NCBI GenBank assembly: GCA_021234155.1
Contig: JAJEKV010000002.1
Coordinates: 40,291,841-40,355,840, forward strand
From: Isoetes taiwanensis
Taxonomy: Eukaryota > Streptophyta > Lycopodiopsida > Isoetales > Isoetaceae
Direction of reading: 5' to 3'
Length of the DNA stretch: 64,000 nt
Made by a program: the position numbers and the translations under genes. Below, one piece after another: positions 32,501-43,311 of this stretch. Below the pieces are notes generated by a model. That model did no database searches. It was not told the origin of the DNA and saw nothing but the letters and a program-made list of their open reading frames with translations. Within the stretch, counting starts at the first letter, position 1, and each line of letters starts with the position of its first letter.

Positions 32501-33080
32501 CCCCCAATGCATTAACTTTGTGGCAGAATATCGAAAACTTGCTCATTGCAAATTGCAGTTTTCTAACAAACATAAATTATAAACAACAACGCACCTCGGA
32601 TAAAACACAATGAGCTGCACTATAGGCAGCGGGCATCCTAGACGCAATATATGCTACTGTCTTATTCTCCTCGTAACTAATCCGGGGACGAGATTCATGA
32701 CGAAAAGGTTTTGTCCACTTTTCTGATATTGAATTTCTGGCCATATACTCTTCTAGGGCTTCAGTAAATTCAGAAGGTTCTTCATCGTTAATTTCCTTCA
32801 TAGATGCTGCAACCGCGGTTTTCTTCCTTAAAGTTGAAGACAAATGCTTTACATTGCGTTTAACTTCAGCGGAAGTATATTCTGTGGAAAATAGGCATGG
32901 ATAAGAATGGAATCAACGTGCTTCATAATTGCATCAGAAAATGCCACCTTTAAGAAAGGATGCAATTGCAGATTTGAGAGTGTCTGGCACAGAGAGCAGG
33001 CCCTGTGTCTGCTTCGCCATTTTACGAACGGATTTGAAAGGCAACACTTTCTGCACCGACAACGTTGCTTCTGCGGCCAT
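29600..33080 (-). CDS. METTL17: METTL17/Rsm22-type mitoribosome assembly factor, 12 exons
   Basis: Twelve exons with GT-AG borders join in frame to 560 codons: 33080-32948, 32881-32595, 32402-32329, 32262-32168, 31979-31882, 31470-31387, 30972-30892, 30816-30712, 30636-30541, 30393-30314, 30233-30151, 30066-29600. Family members act in assembly of the mitochondrial small ribosomal subunit. Visible: Rsm22 start RISYEENKTVAYIASRMPAA; SAM-fold loop LDFGSGPGT (154-162); iron-sulphur-type cysteines CPHDGQCPM..KFCHF (C320, C326, C335) and LDVC (C519) as a likely fourth; conserved end RHARKSRWGDLWP. Residues about 407-490 form an Asp/Ser/Glu-rich insert before the last Cys. The N-terminus is short and basic, compatible with a mitochondrial presequence. 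The last acceptor could be three bases earlier (adds Ala). Borders are read by eye, not from transcripts. Confidence 0.92.
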
Positions 33081-33139
33081 TGTGATCGGAAAGATGCAAC
33101 TATAGCCCAGCTGCAAAATTCTTCCCCATAGCCCAACCT

Positions 33140-36100
33140 TAAACCCTAAAATAAAACCTTATTTCGTACCTTTTTTATGCCATTTTTTCCACGACACTAG
33201 GCGAGGGTGCCCATGAAGCGCCCACTTAAGGTTCCCAATTATCTGTCACTATGATTTTGGCAGTGGTTGACCGAGAAAGGGGGGTTAGGGTTTTGGTAAA
33301 AAAATGGGGCTGCCGTCCGAGCATGGCGGCCGGCTGATACCAGGATTTGGGAAGAAGAAGAACTGAAGAAGCAGAGGAGCTTCTATTTTCCGGCTTTATT
33401 TCTGTGGCAGCACCCGCCTTTGTGGCAGCTTTCGCCTTACCAGAGCAGAGGTTCTGATTGAATGGTTCTAAGTGAGAACTCTCCTCCTGAGCTCAGAGCT
33501 TCTTGTACAAAACCTCATTTGGCTTTATTTGTAATCGATGTCTTTGCAGTTATGACTCTTGGATTGGCCCATTTTTAGAAACATAAGAAGTGAATATCTT
33601 CAATAGGCCTGAGTTCATGTTATTTGAGGTTTTGGCTGTCCGTCTGAAACAGTTTGTGAACGGCTCTGAAATTGTGAACGGCCCTGAAATTGTGAACGGC
33701 CCCTGTTTCGGATTTTGTAGGGCATGCACAGGATTTGTTTGGAGGTTCTTTCTTCTTTTACAATCAGGTACAGGGCGGCATAAAACAGAAGGCTCTGGAG
33801 CCTTATGGAGCCTTTTACTGTGGCCGATTTTTTGGCTTAGATACATACTCGGTTTCTAGCTATGGCTACTTGCTTTGCAGCTATGGCTACTGGGTTTCCA
33901 GGCTGTGGCATCTCTTCTAGTCAGGATTTCCCTCATGTTTTCTGTTGTTTTGCACTTCTGTTCATGTTTTGCTTATGTACAGACGTTTTGGGCATGCACG
34001 CCCTTTGTGGAAGCTTCTTCTTGAAGCTTGTTCATAACTGTTGTTTTCAGATATGCACATCTGCCAATGTAATATTTGTGACCTGTTCTATGTTACTGTG
34101 TATCTCTTGTAAATGCAATGCTATCACGTTCATTGTTTATTTGTATGCATTAAAGTATTAGATGTACATAGATACGTAGAAACAGCGTATGGGGTGCGCA
34201 GGGGTATACATGGGTCTGATGTGGAAATTCCACAACCCTTGATTTGGCACATTCATAGAATAATGCTTCGATCCAATGATCGAAATAAAGCAATAAGGAT
34301 AGAGCAATAAGGAAATATATTTTATATAAGGAAATATATTTTATTATGATGGATAATTTTTTTGTTAAGTCCTCTTCTTAACATACCATACTGAAGCTTA
34401 AGTCCGTAGGTTTGAATTGATCCCACAGAACAGAGTTTTTGATAAAATTGATCCCACAGAACAGAGTTTTTGATAAATTTGGAGTTGGCTAGGAAGGTTT
34501 TAAGTCAGGAGTTAATTCAGCCCCAATAGACCACACGTACCCTTCAGTGGACCACAAAGTGCCCTTTAATGGACCACTGATTACCCTTCAATGGACCACA
34601 TGGGACCTTCAATGGACTACATTGGAACCTTTAAGAGCAAACCATCTTCCAAAATTTATGTACAATAGGCGTCCTAAACTATTTTCAGCTGGAATGGATT
34701 GTATGGTCGTGTCTCGATCTAGACCATGTTTCATGTCAGAAATATTTGAGTTGCTTGATTTCCTACATGATGCACAAATAATGTGGCCATCCAACGAGTC
34801 CATGGCAGGCATTGGAGCTGCCTTCTTGGGTTCCTTGGGAACATCTAGCATAGGTCCAAAGATTCCCAACATTACCAATGTTAGATTCAGAACGCCGAGC
34901 TTTTGTAATGACTTTCCTCTTTTTGGCATCAACCGCCGAGGCATTACCAAACAAGAAATTTCCACCATTCCATATAGCAAATGCAACTTTTAAAAGTTCA
35001 AACAAAATGTGCACCCAGGTGATAATTTTGGAAAATAGGAACGATGAGTGCCATGGTCGCGAACTGTCCAATAAAGCCACGTAAGATGGGATACATAACA
35101 ACCCTCCTTTTGTCTCCAAGTAGGCCACTAACACGCCACCAAATATTGTTGGCTCTTCTTTGCCGCCTTCCCGAAAGCTCCCCTGTTTCAATAACCAAAC
35201 ATTTCAAACTTTAGCCGCAAGCAACTCCAAAGAATAAACTTTTCGGACTTGAATGATCAAGTAGAACTAGCATCATAAAATTAAGGCCGTATAAAATAAC
35301 TTCAAAGATAATTCGGACATTCTAGACAACAAGGAATGCCGAAATAAAGATGTGTAATTGTTGTCTTTGCTTGTATACAAAGGCATGAACATACATCATA
35401 TTGAAGAGCATACCATCGATATGATGTCATAACCTCCGGATCATTGAGCAATCGTTGTCGCCTTTAAGCGATTTACAATAAGAAAATATAGAGCCCGCCG
35501 GACACTATAGACAACCAATGGAACGTTGAATAGCCATGTCCAATAAGATTGTTGTTCTTGCACAACAGCCATGCGAGCCAAGGACCAAGCGCATCTCGTG
35601 AATGAAGAGGAAATGTAACAGGATCCCACCAACGTATAATAAAAAATACAAGGCCCGATACAAAATAGTCGATTCGGGTTAAGTGCAAAATGGTACAACT
35701 CTCACCAAATGTAGCAATAGAGATGGAATAGGGAACACGGAAGCAAATGTATGAGCACAGCGATAATTTTGTCAATGGAGCCGAAAACAAGACTACATCT
35801 CCATATGATTAATGCCTAGGCAAGTGGACCTTGCCAAAGCCAAGGAAGATGGTACATGAGATAATGCACAAAGAAGTTTCTTTGTTTCATTCTCCAAAAG
35901 AAGCCACGTTGAACACCTTACCTCAAGCAAAAGCAAAGCAAACCATGAATAGCTTCTCATTGCTTGGATACTTGAGCAAACATTACCATCAAAATTGCAT
36001 TAGCATAGTAGCGAAAACTCAGTAAAACAAAATCAGCCCATCAGCAAATAAAATGACATATACCTAGTTGAAACAGCTTGTTAGTGAGAGTCCGCTTACA

Positions 36101-36286
36101 AACAGATAGTAATGCCATTTCCTTATGCCTTTGTGATAATGTAAAGCACAAGTTCACTCTTTTGTTACAGGAATGTTATTGTACATAACAAATGGCATCA
36201 ATTTAACATCCCTTGTGCTGATTTGCTGCAGTCCCGTCTGTAACTCAATTATAAATAGAGCCTATAGACATCTACAAAAGATAAAC
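33140..36286. other. Long stretch without confident gene
   Basis: Short frames on minus (35191-34763, 34986-34609, 35790-35473) contain hydrophobic stretches but no recognised domain and no consistent splicing. At 33655-33705 a short duplication repeats GAAATTGTGAACGGCCC. This may contain an old degraded gene or an unclassified LTR. Confidence 0.4.
34541..34626. repeat. Short tandem repeat, about 21-bp unit, 4 copies
   Basis: The phrase TTCAATGGACCACA recurs four times with small changes (CCCTTCAGTGGACCACA, CCCTTTAATGGACCACT and so on). No function is visible. Confidence 0.8.
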
Positions 36287-36890
36287 CTGAATTTATATCC
36301 TAAGGAATTGTTTGCTGCTGATGGAGAAGGAAGCCCTCCACAATATGATGTAAAAGATTCGACGTGGCCTCCACTTGAATGTGCTTCATCAATCATTTTC
36401 ATGGCCATCATGTGATCTGTAAACCAACATAGATAAGTGTGCAATTTAAAAACACACTGTTAATTTACAAGACAAAGGGACCAGCGCATATTTAATGGCA
36501 TGCTATCCCTAGAACCAGTTCAGACCAAAAGTTTTCCAGCCAGAATTTATCACCTTAGAGATTTCTGCTCTGAGTTGGGATGAACTATTGATATCAATCT
36601 GTATCGCAGTTGTATTTGGCATCCCTGCAGCTACCTACATGGAACAAACTTCAGTATAAGGATCTCTATTATCCAACTGTCAAGGGTGAATCCAACAGCA
36701 TTTAGAAATAAGAAACCACTGAGTTTAGCTTAATATAATACCTTATGTCCATCTTCTATATATAATGAACCCACAGTTATAAGGAAAGTTCCTTGTTTAG
36801 ATACTGCCAAGTCAATGGTGAATGGAAACAACAGGGACATTCCATATCCTACAACCATAATTGCTGCAAGACCCTTTGAAAGACGTGTAA
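36287..36890 (-). pseudogene. Saccharopine dehydrogenase (LKR/SDH) remnant, three exon-like parts
   Basis: The best part (36416-36287, bordered by TTTACAG and GTTTAT) encodes HMMAMKMIDEAHSSGG, ESFTSYCGGLPSPSAANNS, LGYKF, the substrate-site region of saccharopine dehydrogenase from bifunctional lysine-degradation enzymes. Upstream, 36624-36554 reads GMPNTTAIQIDINSSSQL, and 36890-36750 reads ITVGSLYIEDGHK, both at the places expected from the N-terminal dinucleotide domain. The GxGxxG loop is altered (VVGYGMSL), the exon phases do not fit by one base, and further exons are missing. It is most likely a pseudogene or gene piece. Confidence 0.65.
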
Positions 36891-37506
36891 ACCCTGTAAA
36901 TCGACCTCCAACCCGAAATCCAGTAGAAATATATAGAATTTGAACTGTTACAAGAAAATGCTCAAGGCCACTGTCTCAAGGCCTTTATACCACTAAAGTC
37001 GTAGAGATCCTTCAAGCTTAGGTTACCAGGCAATTTTAGCACAGCTAGCACAAGCTCTTATGGTTTAAAACACACTTAATACAAAACAGAAAGACACGCT
37101 TAAACACACTTGCCAAAACATAAAGATACAGCAAGTCTCAAATCAAATGTATTCCCATAGTAAGTACAATGTTTATCAATTTCTTCCACAATCAAATCAA
37201 TTGCAAAGTAAACCCTGCAATCACCACAAAACAATATTAAAGAATGAGTCCAATGAGGGATTATATAAACAACCTTAAGCATTGTTTTCTTTCCCTGCTC
37301 ATTGTAAGGTGGTTATATTTGACCCATGCATGTGAATTCATGTCCATGACTCCCATTGAGTCTGTTGGGTATGCTTGAAACAAATGTCTTGATCAAATTT
37401 GATCACCAAACCTTGATGGTATAGGCCTTGTTGGAGGAGCTCCTCTATTCGCATCTGCTAACGCATAACGCTCATTGTTATTAGTATGCTCACTACCAAC
37501 AAAATC

Positions 37507-38435
37507 ATGCATCTCTGTGTATTTCCTTTTGTGTTTAGATCAATTTGCGGGCCACTTTGTTTCTCTTTTCTTATTGCAAGGTTGTGAACTTGTTTCTTTG
37601 GCAATTTTAGGAGCATATGCTTTTGAAGATTGGAGTCATGTCACTCATCTCATTGTGGACAATACCACTCTTGTAAATGAAATTGTTTTAACAAAGACCC
37701 AATTTTTTTAAAAATAAATACAAATCATTACATTCAGACCCTTTGGTTTGTTAAAGGCCCCGAAGGGGCCAAATTTTTTTTTAAGCATAAAACAAACCAT
37801 CACATTCCACACTTAAAAATAAAATTCCCCCTTAAACCCCCTTTGGTTTTGGTGCATATTCACACGGGGGGTGACTCCGGGCATCGAGAGCTGTTGGATA
37901 AGCATATATGCCCTTTATTCCTCGATCTCAACCGTACATAGAAATCCTCGTTTGTGGGGTATGCATGTACAAGTTTTAGTATACTGTATAACACAGTTTG
38001 CAAAATACTATAAGATTTGAGGCAATATACTATATGGTGTTGATTTTGTACATGTATAATTGCCCTACGTCACCCCGTGTGAATATGCACCAAAACCAAA
38101 GGGGGTTTAAGGGGGAATTTTATTTTTAAGTGTGGAATGTGATGGTTTGTTTTATGCTTAAAAAAAATTTTGGCCCCTTCGGGGCCTTTAACAAACCAAA
38201 GGGTCTGAATGTAATGATTTGTATTTATTTTTAAAAAAATTAGGTCTTTGTTAAAACAATTTCATTTACAAGAGTGGTATTGTCCACAATGAGATGAGTG
38301 ACATGACTCCAATCTTCAAAAGCATATGCTCCTGAAATTGCCAAAGAAACAAGTTCACAACCTTGCAATAAGAAAAGAGAAACAAAGTGGCCCGCAAATT
38401 GATCTAAACACAAAAGGAAATACACAGAGATGCAT
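37507..38435. repeat. Long inverted repeat (arms 369/367 bp, 193-bp spacer)
   Basis: 37507-37875 is the nearly perfect reverse complement of 38069-38435, from ATGCATCTCTGTG at the outer ends to GTGAC/GTCAC at the inner ends. Each arm contains the small palindrome GGCCCCGAAGGGGCC and the same short ORF (FAGHFVSLFLLQGCEL). RNA across the locus would fold to a hairpin of about 365 bp. Transposon TIRs or a target duplication are not evident. Confidence 0.9.
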
Positions 38436-39698
38436 GTATTTCATTAAGCTCATCATGCTGTGGTAAAGTTTGGGTAGAAATTCTAGTTCAGTTTCCTCAC
38501 CATATCATACTGGTCATTTTTTATTTTCTGATCTGTCTATTCCATGTTCTGCTCAACCAGAAGGCAAGATGGTCGTTAAAAGAATCTCTTTCATTCTTGC
38601 ACAAGAAACAAAATAGAAGGGGAACATGCTTGAGCCTGCAGGCAGCAAGAGAATAGATTATAAAGGGACTGGATAACCATGCTCAAGTGCAGACTATAAT
38701 GGATGCCTCAACTCATGTATCAATGGCAAGCAAAATAGCGAAGGAAAGAGAGAAGGGAACAATTTCTTAACATCTACCTTACACCCGTAGGCTGTATGAG
38801 ACCAAGTACGCACAACATGGCATAAGCCTTCTAAACATTATTGCAATCGTCTACTGCAAGAGAACTTATCAAAAGACAGCCTCAAAAGTGTTGAACTTGG
38901 TGGCGGTTTCCTATTTGCAATTTCTGGCCACTGTGAATAGCTTAATATTGCCATTAGGCCCCTTTGCTCTCTATCAAGCCTCCTAAGCAGGATACATTAC
39001 AGTTCCACAGCCACTTCTCGTAATGCACATTGAGAAAGGCTGTTGATTGACGCATACGAACCCGTGATAACTTAATAACATGGCTAACAAATCTAAGGGC
39101 TCACTAAGCTGGACATTATAATCAGAACCAGAACCAGAGACTCCATATTTTAGCAGAACCAGAGATGACTGTTATGCACATGGTCGTCCATATAGCAGCA
39201 TATGGGTAAATCTCTTTCATGCCATCCACTTTCCTTGGACATAGAGTGGAGTAAATTGCACTTTATAATCAAATCAGAAGCACTCCAATCACCCTGTACT
39301 GGAATAAACTGTAAACTGCAAACACTGTAAACAAAAGACAGAAAAGCCTCTATAGTCCTGTGCCATTGCCATGCCCAATCTCTTCCCTCTCCTCTTCTTT
39401 CCTGTTTCAAATCCGGCAGTGCAAAACCTTGCAGAAGCCAATCCTGTGGCAAATCCGGCAGTGCAAAAACCCTAAGACTCCTAAGCTTTTTACAATGGTT
39501 GTCAAGCACTCCAAGTCCTGCATCTCCAATGATGTTTCACACCTGTATCGAAACATGAAATGAGAAACAGAATTAAATGAGGTATCTCATGCGTTGAAAT
39601 AATCGCTATATGAAGCCTATCATTAGACCCTTGTAATTAGATGAAATTCAGTCTTCTTGAAGCAAATGTTGATTTTTCACGAGAGTCTACCACATAAG
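38436..39698. other. No recognisable gene
   Basis: The stretch has only short frames without known domains. A duplicated phrase AATCCGGCAGTGCAAAA occurs at 39410 and 39451. Confidence 0.5.
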
Positions 39699-40203
39699 TG
39701 TTAGTCCTGTGCCTCCTGGTACAGGACTATTCATGCATACGACGGACCAGGTCAAGCTCAAGGATCCTCAGTCAGCCACGGGTCAGCCATCAAAGGCTCC
39801 GCAGAAGACCAAGCAGCAGACCACGCAGTCAAAGCCTGTGGCCGTCAACAAGAGGCGCCGCTCAGACAAGTGACGGCCCGTCACCGCCCGCGTCAGCGTC
39901 AGCGTGATTCTAGGCACTTCAAGAGGCACCGCCAACATTCCTGCAAATCAGGCCTCCTTCCAGGAGTCGGCACCGAGATCAGTCAGAGTGTCTATATTGG
40001 GCCCAAGGCCATTGTACTATATATATGAGTAGAGCTAGCACATGAGTTTTTAGATGAGTTTTGAGTCTTATCTCCTTTCAGTTTTTCTCTCTATTGCGAG
40101 AGCTCATGTATGTTCAGCATTGATATCAAGGAAGCTTATCATTTTCCTCTCATTTGTTCTGTTTTCTTCTTCTTCTTCTCTTCTTGCAAATCCCGCGTGA
40201 CAT
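39699..40203 (+). mobile_element. Possible solo LTR
   Basis: TGTTAGTCCTG at the left, a TATA box (ACTATATATATGAG, near 40015), and a pyrimidine-rich end running to GCGTGACA give the make-up of a plant LTR of about 505 bp. No 5-bp target duplication was matched (ATAAG against TAGTC), so the ends may be misplaced. Confidence 0.3.
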
Positions 40204-40684
40204 AGTCCCCCGGACTCTCCTGTTAGATCCACGGGTCCTCACAGAGGGCTGTCTTCCAGGAGTTCCCGAACCCAGACCCCAAACAATAATATGAGAAATA
40301 AAGAGTACAGATGCAGATGATGCCCAAGACTGACAAAGCCTATTCTTGAAGCCGAATGCTGAATCTTGAAGCATGTTCGAACCCTGCAGCATTGTAGTGC
40401 TTTGATTCTTGCCTTCTTTCTTCCTAACCCTAAAATAACCCTAAAACATGATGGCACGATGCTTGCATGCAAAGCTCTGAAAATGGCAACTAAAATAAAA
40501 AGAGGGCTTTTGTTGTGAGCCCTTGGATGTTGGACCATGGAAAAAAAAAAAGCTAAATCAACGACTAAGAAATGGTGCACTCTAGATGTACGCATTAGTA
40601 CATCCATTCGAATACGCCATGAAATCTTAGGAAAACCTTTGTGAAAAGCGTACAAAAACACAAAGAAAACCCCCTGTTATTATG

Positions 40685-42650
40685 CTACATATTCATGAGG
40701 AACACATGGCAATGGTGTCCTCTGAGCAGTGCCAACTTCTGATGTTGCTCCAATTTGTTTACCCAATTGGGTGGATCTTCTTTTAGCCTCTCTCTCTCTT
40801 CCTTCCTCTTCGATACTTCTTTTTGTAACAGCTCCTTTGCAATTTTTTTCCTTTCTGACTCTCTTCTCCTCTCCTCGGCCTTTTGCAACTTTACCTTTTC
40901 TGCTTCAAGTTTTCGAGCCCTCTCCTTATCTGCTGCAGCAACAAATGTGTCAGAAGTTACAAGCCCTGTTACGTTAACTAATGTCTTCCTTCTTTTTGCC
41001 ACATGGGGCACAGGTTGTGGCTGCAATTTCACATCTCCAGAGATGGACGATTGTGAAGGTTGTGGCTGCAATAGAGCATCTCCAGAGGTGGATGGTACAA
41101 GATCAATGTTACTAGCACATGCTGAGGCAGAAAATAAATTGATAATAAAAGTAATTGACAATGGAAATGAACCATTTGCAGGGGCAGCAAGACTGCTAGT
41201 AGGAGAGGCAATGTTTACAATGATGTTATGCGCGGGTTGAGCCATATGAGATGTTGACATATGGTTTGCATTTGCATCAATGTCAGCTCCTTTACAAAAT
41301 CAACATTAGTTCAACTATTGTTACAAATCAGCATTAGCTTCATTGCTAAATGAACTAGCTTCCTCATGCATACCTTTGGGAAGACCAACGGTAGGCAAAT
41401 TGTTTGCTAAGAAGTTGGAACACAATTGATGTTAGCTGCTATGTCGACATGGTCTTCATGTGGATCATTTGGTGAGATTAATAGCATTTGTTACATCAAC
41501 ATTAGATGTTGCTGCACGATTAGTATTTGTGGTAAAACCAGTTTCTTCCATAGTATTTGTGGCTATACCATTTGTTGCCACTGTCACATTCCCATTAGCT
41601 TGTATAGCAAGCTTATTGAATGGATGGATCCCCGTGGCCCTAGAACCGCTCTTGATATTTTGAGGTGTTAAAGCATCTCGAATAGCTTCCCATATTATTG
41701 TTGCTAAATCTTCTTTCCTAGGTTCAACTCCCTTATTCACAAGCATATATTTGCCTCTCATTCTTTTGAATGTTGTCTTAAATGGGCTATAGCATGATAC
41801 ATCTAAAGGCTGAAGCTTGTGACTTGTATATGGTGGAAGGATAAATAGATGCAAGCCTATACTCCTTGCTGCCTCAATCACCTCAAAATCAACATGACTA
41901 GCGTGCCCATCCAAAATTAACAAGTGTGGGTTATCCAATGACACTCCACCCGGTACATTTCTTGCGAAATGATTATTCACCCATTGCTTGAAGAGGTCCT
42001 TCGTCATCCATGCTTCTTCCTGCACTGCCATGGATGCTCCTTGCTCGCAGTCCATAATATGATTTGCTCTAATTCTTTTGCCCTTGAAAATATAGAAACT
42101 TGGTAGTAAATGGCTTGCAGCATTGCAACAACATAAAATGGTGACCCATTCTCGATTTCGCATGACAGTTTCGGATACATTTCTTGCGCCTTTCCTAGCA
42201 ATAATTCTCAGCCCTGAAACCTTGCCCGCTTGAACTCAGGTTTCATCACAATTCCATATATTTCTTGGATCAAACTTGGCTAAAGATAGTGCAGGCTCTA
42301 AAGAATTATAAAAAAAGTCCAAATTGTTCTTGTTAAATAGCATTAACTCTTGCTACATCTAGTGTCTCACATGATCTTAGTGAAATTTGTGGATGCCTTC
42401 TCTTAAAGCTTCTCCACCACTTGGTACTTAAAGCTTCTCCACCACTTGGCACATCACCATGGTATTCATATCGAAACCATGGTATGCCCAATGCTGCCAG
42501 ACAAATAGAAAGAATGCAAAAAAAAAAAAAAAAAGGTTGATTCATCCAGAATAAACAGGGGCGGCTAAGGACTGTCGGAATAAATCCAGGATCGCCAATA
42601 TAAATCCAAGCTGCTTCGCATTTGTGTAATATAGAAAGACAGATCAAAGG
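40685..42650 (-). pseudogene. Pogo-type (Tc1/mariner superfamily) transposase
   Basis: In order on minus: CENP-B-type helix-turn-helix (KWWRSFKRRHPQISLRSCE, 42440-42350); DDE core with NIWNCDET (first Asp, near 42230), LLILDGHASHVDFE (second) and LPPYTSHKLQPLDVSCY (third) in the 42163-41465 frame; then a basic, coiled-coil tail (KERARKLEAEKVKLQKAEER, 41260-40685). The codon after CDET is TGA instead of Gly, and one more frame change lies before it at VNAI, so the copy is inactive but otherwise well kept. A 22-bp direct duplication at 42408-42452 splits the DNA-binding part. Confidence 0.85.
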
Positions 42651-43160
42651 GAACGAGACAGATCATCTAACGAGGACCCATGCCACGATTCGCGGCTGAA
42701 GACCTGCAACATTGAAGTTGGCTACAGCCCTGTTTACCTTTGAATCAAGCTTGTAATATCAAGTCTACCCAGCTGAAGCAGGGCATAGTCGAGCTATTTT
42801 GTTCTTTCCTCCCACAGCAGAATTGGCAGAGGCTTTGATACCCTAGTCTGATGTAGAATCGGCTCCATACATCCTCACTGCAAAATATTCGGTTGCGATA
42901 CATGCAAAATCCGGCAGCAACAATAAGAAATTTCGCTCCAACAATGAAGTTATCGTTAATTCTCTGCCCTAAGTTTTCAGATGTTTCCCCTGTTCCATGT
43001 AAGCAATGCCAAGCTAGCCCTGTATAGATATGCCCTGCATTGTGCCAATCTGGGTTTGAAAATTTAAAGTTCGAAGAGCAAAATAGAAAAAAAGAGCAAA
43101 TTTGAGCTTGCACAGTCTGAGACCTCGCCTGGGCTTACAATTTTGAAGTTCCTTCTCTTC

Positions 43161-43311
43161 CTATCCTAAACTCCCCTTCCCGTCATCTCCTTCCAGACCT
43201 TCTTTCGTAGCCTTCTTGGAGCCTTCTTCCGATGCATCTGCCGCAACCTTTTTTCGCTGCTTAAAGAAGCTGGTTGTTTCGTGTTCCGTGTTTGAAGTTG
43301 TTTCGTCGTCC
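43161..43311 (-). CDS. Possible terminal exon of an unknown gene
   Basis: TTTTTTCGACAG (minus) is a good acceptor; the frame behind it runs 49 codons to TAG: DDETTSNTEHETTSFFKQRK, then K/E/G-rich to GDDGKGSLG. The ETTSFFK core resembles PCNA-interacting (PIP-like) tails such as those near the C-terminus of RNase H2 subunit B, but the leading Gln is missing. Upstream exons were not found in 43.3-45.7 kb. Function stays open. Confidence 0.35.

Noticed and set aside
33590-34161. Plus-strand gene in front of the mitoribosome factor gene
   Set aside because: The frames contain a simple duplication (GTGAACGGCCC) and hydrophobic runs without domain or splice logic.
37757-37771. GGCCCCGAAGGGGCC as a transcription terminator
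   Set aside because: It occurs in both arms of a plant inverted repeat; intrinsic terminators of bacterial type do not apply.
39699-40203. Complete solo LTR with target duplication
   Set aside because: Listed only as a weak candidate because the flanking pentamers differ and the ends are uncertain.
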